64,000 nucleotides of DNA from Enterococcus sp. PF1-24 (GTDB taxonomy: Bacteria; Bacillota; Bacilli; Lactobacillales; Enterococcaceae), in contig NZ_JARXWL010000003.1 of the NCBI RefSeq assembly GCF_029893325.1, forward strand, positions 1 to 64,000, read 5' to 3'. Of this stretch, positions 53,952 through 64,000 are shown piece by piece. Under the pieces are notes generated by a model that saw only the letters and a program-made list of their open reading frames with translations, was not told where the DNA came from and searched no databases. Position numbers and translations under genes: made by a program. Numbering within the stretch: the first letter of the stretch is position 1; each line of letters begins with the position of its first letter.

Positions 53952-54674
53952 ATGAAAGTTACTGTATGGAATGAATATCGACACGAAAAAATTGACGAAG
54001 CCGTCAACGAAATGTATCCCGCGGGAATTCACGGCCAGTTGGCTAAGTTTATAGCTGATGAAGAAACCGTCGTTCAAACAGCGACGCTAGATGAAGCAGA
54101 ACATGGACTTTCTTCCGAAGTTTTAGCCGAAACCGATGTTTTGTTATGGTGGGGTCATGTCGCCCACGAGGAAGTGGCGGATGAAATCGTTGAGCGGGTT
54201 TATCAACGGGTGCTGGAAGGCATGGGCTTAATCGTATTGCACTCTGGTCATTTTTCAAAAATATTTAAAAAATTAATGGGGACTTCTTGCGATTTAAAAT
54301 GGCGGGAAGATGAAAAACATTGCCGCGTGTGGAATATTAATCCCGGTCATCCGATTGCCACGGGGATTGAAGACTATTTTGAGTTGGAAAAAGAAGAAAT
54401 GTATGGGGAACACTTTGATATTCCGCAACCAGATGAATTAATTTTTGTTAGCTGGTTTCCTGGTGGCGAAGTTTTCCGTAGCGGTTGTACGTATCGTCGG
54501 GGCAATGGCAAAATTTTCTATTTCCAACCAGGTCATGAAACGTACCCTAGCTACTATGATGAAAATGTACAAAAAATTATTAAAAATGCGGTAAAATGGT
54601 GCGCACCAACGAAAGCCAGCTACCCTAAATACGGTCATTTTCAAGCGTTAGAAAAAAATTTGGAAGGAAGATAA
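53952..54674 (+). CDS. ThuA-domain protein
   Basis: 240 residues, trehalose-utilisation (ThuA-like) fold related to class I glutamine amidotransferases: [51 protein letters not shown]. ThuA in rhizobia works with the oxidoreductase ThuB on disaccharides, probably through 3-keto intermediates. ACAGGAG precedes the ATG. Confidence 0.87.
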   Translation: MKVTVWNEYRHEKIDEAVNEMYPAGIHGQLAKFIADEETVVQTATLDEAEHGLSSEVLAETDVLLWWGHVAHEEVADEIVERVYQRVLEGMGLIVLHSGHFSKIFKKLMGTSCDLKWREDEKHCRVWNINPGHPIATGIEDYFELEKEEMYGEHFDIPQPDELIFVSWFPGGEVFRSGCTYRRGNGKIFYFQPGHETYPSYYDENVQKIIKNAVKWCAPTKASYPKYGHFQALEKNLEGR

Positions 54675-54676
54675 CT

Positions 54677-55645
54677 ATGAAATTAGGCGTTTTTACACCT
54701 CTTTATAATAATTTGAGCTTTGAAGAAATGATTGAAAAAGTTGCCAGCTACGGTTTGGAGGCCGTTGAAATCGGCACCGGCGGTTCGCCAGGGAATGCCC
54801 ATTTAGATATTGATAAATTATTAGCTAGCAGCGAAACCCGCCAAGAATATTTGGCGAAATTGACAGATAAAGGTTTAACGATTTCCGCTTTAAGTTGCCA
54901 TAACAATCCAATTTCACCATTGAAAAATGTAGCGCAAGAAGCCGATGAATTATTGCGAAAAACGATTAAATTAGCGAGCTTAATGAATGTGCCAGTTGTT
55001 AATGGCTTTTCTGGCGTTGGCGGCGGTAATCCTACCGATACACAAGTGAACTGGCCGGTTTTACCTTGGCCGACAGAATACAGTGATAACTATGAATATC
55101 AATGGGAAAAAGTGTTAATTCCTTATTGGCAAGGCATCAATCAAGCGGCAGAAACCGCGGGTGTAAAAATTGGTATCGAGCTGCATGGTGGCTTTTTAGC
55201 CCACACCCCTTATACGATGTTGCGTTTACGGGAAGCGACCGGCAAAGCAATTGGTTGTAATTTAGATCCAAGCCATTTATGGTGGCAAGGGATTGATCCA
55301 GTGGCGGCAATCAAAATTTTAGGAGAAGCTGGTGCGATCCATCATTTCCACGCCAAAGATACTTATTTAGATCAAGATAATATCAATATGCACGGCTTAA
55401 CCGATATGCAGCCTTATGAAAATGTCAAAACACGGGCGTGGACCTTCCGTTCAGTTGGTTGCGGTCATGATTTGAAAGTTTGGTCAGATATTATTTCAGC
55501 CTTGCGAATTTATGGCTATGATTATGTTTTGAGTATCGAGCATGAAGACCCAATTATGTCCATTGAAGAAGGGCTGAATCGAGCGGTGGTTAATTTGAAA
55601 TCATTGATGATTAAAGAACAGCCTTCTGGTATGTGGTGGGCGTAA
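54677..55645 (+). CDS. Sugar phosphate isomerase/epimerase-family TIM barrel
   Basis: 322 residues, xylose-isomerase-like TIM barrel. Likely metal ligands lie in IGIELHGG, NLDPSHLWWQG, HFHAKDT and SIEHED. Relatives of this fold epimerise or eliminate 3-keto sugars. Starts 2 bases after the ThuA stop, with GGAAGG upstream. Confidence 0.87.
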   Translation: MKLGVFTPLYNNLSFEEMIEKVASYGLEAVEIGTGGSPGNAHLDIDKLLASSETRQEYLAKLTDKGLTISALSCHNNPISPLKNVAQEADELLRKTIKLASLMNVPVVNGFSGVGGGNPTDTQVNWPVLPWPTEYSDNYEYQWEKVLIPYWQGINQAAETAGVKIGIELHGGFLAHTPYTMLRLREATGKAIGCNLDPSHLWWQGIDPVAAIKILGEAGAIHHFHAKDTYLDQDNINMHGLTDMQPYENVKTRAWTFRSVGCGHDLKVWSDIISALRIYGYDYVLSIEHEDPIMSIEEGLNRAVVNLKSLMIKEQPSGMWWA

Positions 55646-55684
55646 AATAATTTTGAACAATGGTTCGTTGGAAAGGAAAACGCA

Positions 55685-56713
55685 ATGAAAGCAATTAATT
55701 TTGTAGTGGTGGGCTACGGTGGTATGGGGTCTTATCATGTGGCTGAGTTAATGCCTGCAGAGCAAGATAAAATTCAAGTAATCGGTACTTTTGATATTAA
55801 AACTGAGCGGCAGCAAGCTGCGGCGGCGCAAGGATTGAAAGCTTATGCAAGCTTTGAAGCGGTTTTGCAGGATCCACAAGTTGAAGCTATTTTAATCGCA
55901 ACCCCTAATGATGCCCATAAAGATTTAGCGGTAGCCGCCTTAAAAGCCGGGAAACATGTGATTAGTGAAAAACCGGTAGCGATGAATGTGGCGGAATTAG
56001 ATGAGATTTTAGCGGTAGCCCAAGCTCACGAAAGAGTCTTTATGGTTCATCAAAATCGTCGTTGGGACCCAGATTTTCTGATTATTCGTGATTTATATCA
56101 AAAACGCCAAATCGGTGAATTGTTTCAAATCGAGTCTCGCGTTCACGGCGCTAACGGCATTCCTGGCGACTGGCGTCATTTAAAAGCCCAGGGTGGCGGT
56201 ATGTTGCTGGATTGGGGCGTTCATTTATTTGACCAGATACTTTGGCTAGTCGATAGCCCGATTAAAGAAATTCACACGGATTTAAGCTATGTTTTAGGGG
56301 ATGAAGTGGACGACGGTTTCTTTACTTCAATTCTCTTTGAAAATGGCTTACGGGCTTTGATTGAAGTAGGAACCACCAATTATACGCAACTGCCCCGCTG
56401 GTATGTGAAAGGTTATGAAGGTACCGCCAAAATTGATGATTGGGATTTATCTGGAGAAATTATTCGGGCAACTGGTAATACCGCTGCTCAAGCACCAGTG
56501 CCAATTCAAGCCGGCGTTGGTTTAACGAAAACGATGGCACCGCCATCTGAAGAAGCGATGGAACGAATTGCTTTTCCTGAAGCTAAAGCGGAATATCCGT
56601 CTTTTTACGGTAATTTTTACCAAGTGGTGCGAGAAAATGCCGAACCACTGATTAAAAATAGTGAAGTTCGCAAAGTGCTACAAGTGATGGAAGATATTTT
56701 AAATCAAGGGTAA
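55685..56713 (+). CDS. Gfo/Idh/MocA-family oxidoreductase, second copy
   Basis: 342 residues. NAD motif VVGYGGMGSYHV, SEKPVAM and GGGMLLDWGVHLFDQ. Clearly different from the first oxidoreductase of the operon, so the two may run opposite redox steps and recycle NADH. GGAAAGG precedes the ATG. Last gene of the operon. Confidence 0.88.
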   Translation: MKAINFVVVGYGGMGSYHVAELMPAEQDKIQVIGTFDIKTERQQAAAAQGLKAYASFEAVLQDPQVEAILIATPNDAHKDLAVAALKAGKHVISEKPVAMNVAELDEILAVAQAHERVFMVHQNRRWDPDFLIIRDLYQKRQIGELFQIESRVHGANGIPGDWRHLKAQGGGMLLDWGVHLFDQILWLVDSPIKEIHTDLSYVLGDEVDDGFFTSILFENGLRALIEVGTTNYTQLPRWYVKGYEGTAKIDDWDLSGEIIRATGNTAAQAPVPIQAGVGLTKTMAPPSEEAMERIAFPEAKAEYPSFYGNFYQVVRENAEPLIKNSEVRKVLQVMEDILNQG

Positions 56714-56736
56714 TAATGAATAACAGGAATGAAAAT

Positions 56737-56769
56737 GAAAACAGTCAGCTGAGAAGCTGGCTGTTTTTA
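56737..56769 (+). terminator. Terminator of the Gfo/Idh/MocA operon
   Basis: AACAGTCAGCT / AGCTGGCTGTT with a GAGA loop and T-run. Confidence 0.85.
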
Positions 56770-56783
56770 TCTATAATTCCACA

Positions 56784-57201
56784 CAAAAAAGCCGGGCTCT
56801 CGATAAACCCGGCTTCGTTAAGCTTTCGGAAGGAATCAGTATCGCTGAATGGTTGATTACTCTCATTATACATGTAAAGTATTGTTGAATTTCTTCGGTA
56901 ATTGTTAACAAAAAATCTTGTTTTACTTTAAAAGATTAACACACATTTTACGTTTAAGATCAAACTATTTATATTAATTGTTTTACTTTAAACTTTCCTA
57001 AGTCTTATTTGACAAATCACTTTGTTGAATATTGTAACTATTCACTTGTTCACATATCAATTTTAATTAGGTTGTCGTGCTTGGCTACTTCACAAGTACA
57101 ATGCTTTGGTGAATCTTAATTTGCTTGAACAACTTTATTGTTTACAGGTTCTACTTAATCGAGAAATTCTTCAACGCTACTGATTAATCCTCCTTCCTTA
57201 T
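56784..57201 (-). ncRNA. Probable ~0.4 kb noncoding RNA under CcpA control
   Basis: A strong minus-strand promoter (57236-57208) and a strong minus-strand terminator (AAGCCGGG / CCCGGCTT, 56789-56815, followed by six T) bracket about 415 bases with no credible reading frame. All three frames are full of stops, and the purine-rich GGAAGGAGGA near the 5' end leads to no start codon. Two identical 15-base copies (plus strand 56918-56932 and 56988-57002) lie 70 bases apart. Function unknown; regulatory RNA is the best guess. Confidence 0.6.
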
Positions 57202-57207
57202 GTTTTT

Positions 57208-57236
57208 ATTATAGCACAGAAAGAAAGCGTTTGCAA
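57208..57236 (-). promoter_or_regulatory. Promoter of the noncoding RNA with internal cre site
   Basis: Minus strand TTGCAA (57236-57231), 17 bases, TATAAT (57213-57208). TGCAAACGCTTTCT (57235-57222) fits the cre consensus and sits between the two boxes, so CcpA should repress it when glucose is present. Confidence 0.75.
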
Positions 57237-57483
57237 GTCGGCGGTTTGATTTTTTATGATTTGTTTTAAAAAAGTTATAAGGCGAATGGTTTGTCAAAAT
57301 TAATTCAAGCATGGTACATTTTTAATAGGAAGAAAAAATATTTTTTTGAAGAAGTTTAACGAATTTTAAGATAGGCATTATGGTTATTTTATAAACAGTA
57401 AAAAAGTAGAGGGAGCTTCTTGCAAAAATTGCTTTTAAAATAAGTAATATTTAAGGAGTTTTCGCTAGAAATGGAGGCTATTT

Positions 57484-60109
57484 ATGGAAGCATATCAGAA
57501 AAAAGTTGAATTATTGCAACAGGAAAGCCAGGTGGATTTTGACGTGGGGCTTTCGCCAGCAGAAGTTAAAAGGCGTCATGAAGAATTTGGCTTGAATCGT
57601 TTCGAAGAAGAGCGGAAAAGTTCTTTTGTCAAAAAGTTTCTTCATAGCCTAGGGGATTTTACGACGATTATTTTATTAGTAGCGGCGGGGATTTCTTTTT
57701 ATACCGCGATTGCTACTGATCATGGGGATTACTTTGAAGGGATCTTGATTATTGCGATTGTTTTGATTAATTCCTTGTTGGCGATTATTCAAGAAGGGAA
57801 TGCTGAGAAATCGTTGCAAGCTTTGCAACAAATGAATAAACAACGCGCTGTTGTAAAACGAGCAGGTCAAGTGGTGGAAATTGATGCCGAAGAAGTGGTG
57901 CCAGGAGACATTTTGGTTTTAGAAACCGGTATGTCAGTCGTTGCAGATGGTCGTTTAATTCAAAATAGCCAATTGCGGGTGGATGAAGCATCTTTAACCG
58001 GTGAAAGTGAAGCGATTGAAAAGACTGTTGATTTTGTAGGGGAAGCTGATACGCCGCTAGGTGATCGAAGAAACATGGTTTATAAAGGTACAACCATTTT
58101 AAATGGCCGCGGTCAAGTTTTTGTGACGGCGACTGGGATGGCAACGGAGATGGGGAAAATTGCGGAACTGTTAAATCGTGAGACCAACGATAAAACACCG
58201 TTACAAAAGCGTTTAAACCAGTTAGGTAAAAGAATTAGTTTGATTGCTTTGGCAGCGGCAGGCTTAGTCTTTTTCATAGGTCAGTTGCAAGGAGAGCCTT
58301 TGTTAGAAATGTTTATGACGGCTGTTTCTTTAGCGGTGGCGGCTGTGCCAGAAACGTTAACGGTTATTGTAACACTAACTTTAGCTTACGGTGTACAGCA
58401 GATGGCAAAAAAACATGCGATTATTCGGCAATTACCGGCAGTGGAGACTTTAGGGACCGCTAATGTGATTTGTTCTGATAAAACCGGAACTTTGACGCAA
58501 AATAAAATGCGGGTGCGACAAGTTTGGCGTCAAGGCGATGAAGTAACCGACATTGAAAATTTAATGACGGATGAAGCGATGGAAGTTTTACAATTTGCCG
58601 CTTTAAATACCGATGTAATTGTTACTTATGAAAACGATGAGGTCATCGTTAAAGGCAATCCCACTGAAGCAGCGATTGTACGGGCAATTGAAGAAAATTA
58701 CCACACAAAAGCTGAATTAGAGGAGAAATATCCGCGAGTTGGCGAGATTCCCTTTGACTCTGACCGTAAGATGATGACCACTGTGCATAAAATGGGGAAA
58801 CGTTACCTTTCAATTACTAAAGGGGCCTTTGATATCTTGTTGCCGAAATTTAAATACGGCAATGTTGAACAGGCAGCGGTGGTAAATGATCGCTTTGGTA
58901 AACGGGCTTTACGAGTGATTGCCGTTGGTTACGCTAAAACCACCCGTGATAGCGCCGGAAGCCTTAGAAAAAGATCTTCATTTATTGGGCTTAATCGGCA
59001 TGATTGATCCTCCGCGACCTGAAAGTAAAGGTGCCATTGCTCGCGGGAAAAAAAGCCGGTATAAAAACAGTGATGATTACCGGCGACCATGTAGTTACCG
59101 CCAGTGCGATTGCCAAAGAGTTAGGTATTTTAACAGATAAAAAAGAAGCAATAACCGGTACGGAATTAAGGGAAATGAGCGATCAAGAATTAGCAGAACG
59201 AGTAACAGAGTTATCCGTTTATGCCCGAGTGACGCCCGAAGATAAAATCCGCATCGTTAAAGCTTGGCAAAAACTGGCGCCGTTGTTGCGATGACTGGCG
59301 ACGAGGTAAACGATGCGCCGGCTTTAAAAGTTAGTGATGTGGGCGCTGCCATGGGGATTACCGGTACGGATGTTGCGCAAAGTGCTGCGGATATGATTTT
59401 AACTGATGATAATTTTGCGACGATAGTCGATGCAGTTGCGCGAGGTCGGACGGTTTATCGCAATATTCGTAAAGCGATTAACTTTTTGCTAAGTTGTAAT
59501 ATTTCAGAAATTTTTATCGTCTTAATTGCCATGTTGTTAGGTTGGGGGGCGCCTTTTACCGCTGTACAATTGCTGTTTGTTAATGTAGTGGCTGATGGCT
59601 TGCCTGGTTTTGCATTAGGACGTGAGCCAGCCGAAGCGGGAATTATGGAAGAAGCTTCCATTCCTAGAGAAGAAAGTATTCTTGGCCGAGGCTTATGGCA
59701 AAAAATCTTAGTGAATGCTGTCAGTTTTACAGTTGTTGCCTTGTTAGGTTTTTATTTAGGGAGCTTTGTTGACGGTATCAGTCATTGGGTGACAGCCAGT
59801 CAAGAAGTAGGACAAACGGTAGCTTTTCTGGTGTTAGCTTACTCTTCTATTTTGCACGTCTTTAATGTTCGCAGTAGTCGTTCAATTTTTAAAGTAAACT
59901 TAGGAAGAAATAAATCGCTATTTGAAATGGCGCTATTAGCGATTTTCATTACAACTGTCATTGCTTTATTACCAGTAACACAAACCTTATTTGGTTTAGT
60001 GATAATTAGTTTAAATCATTGGTTATTAGTTATCGGTTTATCAATTGTACCGATTTTTGTCAACGAATTAATCAAATTCCGCTTTTCACCAGAGCTTGAA
60101 GAGGAATAA
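57484..60109 (+). pseudogene. P-type cation-transporting ATPase, broken by three frameshifts
   Basis: Together the frames encode a P2-type (Ca2+-ATPase-like) pump of about 875 residues: actuator LTGES, phosphorylation site CSDKTGTLT (D332), MITGDH, GD.VNDAP and the C-terminal helices. The frame changes near 58936-58945, near 59045-59055 (a run of seven A) and at 59269-59273 (five A where six would restore the frame). Two hallmark residues are also altered: TGDGVNDAP reads TGDEVNDAP (GAG at 59303), and the second proline of PExLP is threonine (58360). GGAGG precedes the ATG. It is probably dead, although homopolymer miscalls could explain part. Confidence 0.8.
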
Positions 60110-60121
60110 ATTTTATTTAAC

Positions 60122-60155
60122 GGAAAAGATATCAAATTTTGGTATCTTTTTTTCT
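60122..60155 (+). terminator. Terminator after the ATPase pseudogene
   Basis: AAAGATATC / GGTATCTTT stem with a T-run. Confidence 0.7.
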
Positions 60156-60196
60156 GTTTGTGAAAAATGTTATACTGATTGAAAAAAGGTGAGCGG

Positions 60197-60586
60197 GTGT
60201 TTGAAATGGGAAATTTCAAAATGATTGCTAAGCGTTTGGGGAAATTTTTTGCTATCTATATTGTTGTCGTGGGAGGGGTAGCAGGACTGTATTTTTTTAT
60301 AAGCGCCAGTAATAAACAATTTGTTGAAGAAAAAACCGAAAAAGCTGCTGCATTAGCAGAATTATCTATTGGTGATAGATACCAGTGTTTTCGTCCTTTT
60401 ACGGTTAATGTATCAGTAGCGGAAATGAGTGAGGACTATTCAGTTGAAGAAGATAGCTTGTGGAAAATTGAAAAAATTAGAGAAGACTCTGTTATTTTAG
60501 TAGATGAAGCTGATGTCTTAATAGAGCTTAGGCCGAGTCAATTACGAATTTACTTTGTTAAATTAGGAGACTATGTGATTAACTGA
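60197..60586 (+). CDS. Small single-pass membrane protein, unknown function
   Basis: 129 residues from a GTG that follows AAGGTGAG by 4 bases (other possible starts: TTG 60179, ATG 60206). One membrane helix near residues 15-38, then a mostly acidic extracytoplasmic domain (IGDRYQCFRPFTVNVSVAEMSEDYS) predicted to be beta-rich. Family not recognised. It lies alone between the pump pseudogene and tgt. Confidence 0.6.
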   Translation: MFEMGNFKMIAKRLGKFFAIYIVVVGGVAGLYFFISASNKQFVEEKTEKAAALAELSIGDRYQCFRPFTVNVSVAEMSEDYSVEEDSLWKIEKIREDSVILVDEADVLIELRPSQLRIYFVKLGDYVIN

Positions 60587-60628
60587 TTGTGGTTGTTGGA
60601 AAATGCGTTTCACTTTTCTAATTCACAG

Positions 60629-60657
60629 TTGCAAATCCTGTTAAAACAAAGTAAAAT
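60629..60657 (+). promoter_or_regulatory. Promoter of tgt
   Basis: TTGCAA (60629-60634), 17 bases, TAAAAT (60652-60657). Confidence 0.65.
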
Positions 60658-60687
60658 TAACGGGTTACATAGAAAATTTGAGTTTAA

Positions 60688-61854
<1,167 letters not shown>

Positions 61855-61978
61855 AAACGCTAGAGTTTAGCTGAATTATTTGCTACAGTTATCCTTAGAG
61901 AAAAGTGGCGGAAATCCACTTTTGATTTGTGTGCAAATAAACTATATTAATTCGTTTAAGAAATCGGAGGAACAAAAC

Positions 61979-62302
61979 ATGTGGGTTTATCTAGTTGCTA
62001 TCGTAGCAATGATTGGGATGATGTATTTTACATCAAGAGGACAAAAGAAACAACAGCAAGAACGTCAAAATTTATTAAATGCTATGAAACCTGGTGACAG
62101 CGCGATTACAGCCGGGGGTTTACACGGTGTTGTTTCTGAAATTGACACAGAAAAAGGTACTGTAATTCTTGATTGCGAAGGAATCTATTTAGAGTTTGAA
62201 CGTAATTCAATTCGGTCAGTTACACCTAACGTAGCTGTTGATGCTGCTGAAGAAACAGTAATTGAAGAAACTATTTCTGAAGAAGATACAACAGAAGAAT
62301 AG
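61979..62302 (+). CDS. yajC: Sec translocon accessory subunit YajC
   Basis: 107 residues. One N-terminal membrane helix (MWVYLVAIVAMIGMMYF), then RGQKKQQQERQNLLNAMKPGD and a small beta domain (GGLHGVVSEID), with an acidic tail. YajC associates with SecDF. The ATG at 61979 is 9 bases after GGAGG; the frame is open upstream to 61880 but that part is not conserved. Confidence 0.94.
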   Translation: MWVYLVAIVAMIGMMYFTSRGQKKQQQERQNLLNAMKPGDSAITAGGLHGVVSEIDTEKGTVILDCEGIYLEFERNSIRSVTPNVAVDAAEETVIEETISEEDTTEE

Positions 62303-62335
62303 TCATTACTAAATAAATAACGACTAATTATTGCG

Positions 62336-62396
62336 GTTTTGACCACCTTGCCATTTTATTTTTGAAATGGTAGGGTGGTCAACCTTTCTTTTTACA
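62336..62396 (+). terminator. Terminator after yajC
   Basis: TTGACCACC-TGCCATTT arms pairing with AAATGGTA-GGTGGTCAA, then a T-rich tract. The next gene starts 30 bases on, so it may receive read-through. Confidence 0.75.
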
Positions 62397-62425
62397 TAAT
62401 TAATCTGATAGAAAAAGGAAAAAAG

Positions 62426-62707
62426 ATGAAAGAATTTAATCAGTGGCAAAAATTTCGTTTGCGACAAACCATTAAGCGAAAGTGCAAAGCTTTTAATCAA
62501 GCAGGCTACCCTGAAATAGATAAAGAAGCTTTAGAAAAATATTTTTGGGAGTTTCGCTGGAAAAGAAAGAATTTCACGACATTGACAGAAGCCTTGGCTG
62601 ATATTGCTGAAACCAACGTCAACGATTTTTTCGATTACCAACAATTTTTAATTCAAACGAAAAACAGCAGTTTAGCAGAATTTGATGACTTTTCTGATTT
62701 ATTTTAA
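62426..62707 (+). CDS. comN: ComN-type post-transcriptional regulator
   Basis: 93 residues, the size of B. subtilis ComN (YrzD). The core WEFRWKRKNFTTLTEALADI followed by NVNDFFDYQQFL matches the Post_transc_reg family. In B. subtilis ComN helps control comE mRNA, and the gene lies by secDF; here it follows yajC. The ATG at 62426 has AAAGGAAA upstream. Confidence 0.75.
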   Translation: MKEFNQWQKFRLRQTIKRKCKAFNQAGYPEIDKEALEKYFWEFRWKRKNFTTLTEALADIAETNVNDFFDYQQFLIQTKNSSLAEFDDFSDLF

Positions 62708-62729
62708 GAGATTGTGCAAAAATTCATTT

Positions 62730-62767
62730 GTTCAGACCGTGAAATTGACGGCCTGAACTTTTTTTAT
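62730..62767 (+). terminator. Terminator after comN
   Basis: GTTCAG-CCGT / ACGG-CTGAAC with a T-run. Confidence 0.8.
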
Positions 62768-62871
62768 TTGTATTAAAATTATGAAAACGCATTCTTTGAA
62801 AAAACAGAGAAACGCTTGTTTTTATTAGGAAAATCACTTTCTAAAATTAAGTTTTCAAGCTTTTTGAAATT

Positions 62872-62925
62872 TTGTGAAAAAAATCACGAAAAACTATTTA
62901 CAAATTACTCGGGATGTTGTATATT
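62872..62925 (+). promoter_or_regulatory. adhE promoter with Rex operator
   Basis: TTGTGA-N6-TCACGA (62872-62889) matches the Rex consensus TTGTGA-N6-TCACAA in all but one base. It is followed by TTTACA (62897-62902), 17 bases, TATATT (62920-62925). Rex leaves DNA when NADH rises, so adhE should be induced under fermentation. Confidence 0.8.
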
Positions 62926-62979
62926 GAGTATGTGAAAAAGTTAACAATCGAAAGTTGACATATATTTAGGAGGAAGACA

Positions 62980-64000
62980 ATGGCAAAGACACCAAAGAAA
63001 ACAGAAACTGTTGATGTTTCAACAATGATCGATGAATTAGCTGCAAAAGCAAACGTTGCTTTAAAAGAAATGGCTAATTTTGATCAAGAAAAAATTGACC
63101 ACATCGTTCATGAAATGGCAATGGCAGCCTTAGATCAACATATGCCTCTTGCTAAAATGGCGGTTGAAGAAACTGGCCGTGGTATCGTAGAAGATAAAGC
63201 TATTAAAAATATGTATGCTTCAGAGTATATCTGGAACAGCATTAAACATGATAAAACTGTTGGCGTAATCAGCGAAGACAAACAAAAAGGAATCGTTGAA
63301 ATTGCTGGACCAGTCGGCGTAGTTTGTGGGGTAACACCAACAACTAACCCAACTTCAACAACAATCTTTAAAGCAATGATCGCTTTAAAAACAGCAAACC
63401 CAATTATTTTTGCATTCCATCCAAGCGCTCAAAAATGTTCTGCTGAAGCAGCTCGTATTGTTCGCGATGCAGCGATTGCAGCTGGCGCACCTGAAAACTG
63501 TGTACAATGGATTGAACATCCATCAATTGACGCAACTTCAATGTTAATGAACCACGAAGGCGTAGCAATTGTTTTAGCAACTGGTGGACCTGGTATGGTT
63601 AAATCAGCTTACTCAACTGGTAAACCTGCTTTAGGTGTTGGTGCTGGTAACGTACCATCTTACATTGAAAAAACTGCTAAAATCAAACGTGCTGTTAACG
63701 ATTTAATCGTTTCTAAATCTTTCGATAACGGTATGATTTGTGCTTCTGAACAAGCAGTTATCGTTGATAAAGAAGTTTACGCAGCTGTTAAAGCTGAATT
63801 TGAAGCACATCAAGTATACTTCGTTAAAGCTAACGAATTGAAAAAACTTGAAGATGCTGTAATGAACGAAACTAAAACAGCTGTTAACCCTAAAATCGTA
63901 GGTTACTCTGCAGAACATATCGCTGACTTAGCTGGTATTAAAGTTCCTGCTGGTACTAAAATTTTAGTTGCTGAATTAGAAGGCGCTGGCGCTGAGTACC
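62980..64000 (+). CDS. adhE: Bifunctional acetaldehyde-CoA/alcohol dehydrogenase, N-terminal part
   Basis: 340 codons up to the window end, no stop. Begins MAKTPKKTETVDVSTMIDEL and continues through GVTPTTNPTSTTIFK, ATGGPGMVK and FDNGMICASEQA, which holds the catalytic cysteine of the aldehyde dehydrogenase half. The iron-dependent alcohol dehydrogenase half lies beyond the window. Converts acetyl-CoA to ethanol and regenerates NAD+. AGGAGG precedes the ATG. Codons are uniform, as expected for a highly expressed gene. Confidence 0.96.
   Translation, partial: MAKTPKKTETVDVSTMIDELAAKANVALKEMANFDQEKIDHIVHEMAMAALDQHMPLAKMAVEETGRGIVEDKAIKNMYASEYIWNSIKHDKTVGVISEDKQKGIVEIAGPVGVVCGVTPTTNPTSTTIFKAMIALKTANPIIFAFHPSAQKCSAEAARIVRDAAIAAGAPENCVQWIEHPSIDATSMLMNHEGVAIVLATGGPGMVKSAYSTGKPALGVGAGNVPSYIEKTAKIKRAVNDLIVSKSFDNGMICASEQAVIVDKEVYAAVKAEFEAHQVYFVKANELKKLEDAVMNETKTAVNPKIVGYSAEHIADLAGIKVPAGTKILVAELEGAGAEY

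Noticed and set aside
58919-59140. Separate small gene inside the ATPase region
   Set aside because: Its start encodes PEALEKDLHLLGLIGMIDPPRPESKG-like pump sequence, so it is a frame segment of the broken ATPase; the rest is out of frame.
62801-62825. cre site upstream of adhE (GAGAAACGCTTGTTT)
   Set aside because: The centre fits, but both outer thirds deviate from the cre consensus; the Rex site is far better supported.

Overview
The window is low-GC Firmicute DNA from the Lactobacillales, most likely Enterococcus or a close relative; this is an inference. Support comes from the LysM muramidase of the E. hirae Mur-2 type, a leucine T-box before leuS, an L20-type leader before infC-rpmI-rplT, the order tgt-yajC-comN, an adhE behind a Rex-type site, and an orphan BceRS-type two-component system. 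No rRNA, tRNA, CRISPR or prophage was seen. The only mobile DNA is the tip of an IS3-family element at the left edge.

Layout. 1-95: IS3-family end. 115-2306: minus-strand operon of PAP2 phosphatase and the wobble-uridine tRNA modification pair ytqA/ytqB (mnmL/mnmM). 2.6-12.8 kb: GH73-LysM muramidase, T-box leuS, MurJ-like flippase, RsuA-type pseudouridine synthase, Kup. 12.9-19.3 kb: MATE exporter, two-component system, first DUF5648 secreted protein, Qnr-like pentapeptide protein, infC operon. 19.5-21.3 kb: PadR / HAAS membrane protein / S51 peptidase-like operon. 21.5-29.3 kb: GntR-controlled catabolic operon (PTS EIIC, small membrane protein, DUF871/MupG-like hydrolase, metallohydrolase, DgaE, DgaF, PfkB kinase). 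30.1-39.1 kb: secreted proteins (two more DUF5648 proteins, a lipoprotein, a double-domain nucleotidase) and a GtrII-like glucosyltransferase. 39.2-44.7 kb: LacI-controlled GH88 unsaturated glucuronyl hydrolase plus ABC sugar importer. 44.8-46.6 kb: ECF sigma / RsgI-like anti-sigma / Cys-His repeat protein operon. 46.7-51.7 kb: DUF47-Pit phosphate import, membrane MutS-like ATPase, queA. 51.8-56.7 kb: AraC regulator and a Gfo/Idh/MocA-ThuA-TIM barrel operon. 56.8-57.2 kb: a probable CcpA-repressed noncoding RNA. 57.5-60.1 kb: a decayed P-type ATPase. 60.2-64 kb: small membrane protein, tgt, yajC, comN and the start of adhE.

How parts work together. The 22-29 kb operon reads as a complete route: PTS uptake of an amino-sugar glycoside, cleavage of the phosphorylated product by the DUF871 enzyme, hydrolysis by the metallohydrolase, deamination (DgaE), aldol cleavage (DgaF) and a KDG-type kinase. 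The GH88-ABC operon would import and open unsaturated uronic-acid disaccharides. The 52-56 kb operon resembles 3-keto-glycoside catabolism.

Most unusual items: (i) an ECF sigma operon with its own ECF-type promoter and a secreted protein holding four exact C-x4-C-x5-H-x-H units; (ii) AUA start codons placed perfectly behind Shine-Dalgarno sequences for the PTS EIIC and for infC; (iii) 19 glycines in strict 5-residue register in the PadR-linked HAAS protein; (iv) a catabolite-repressed ~0.4 kb noncoding RNA; (v) three DUF5648 triple-repeat exoproteins within 17 kb.
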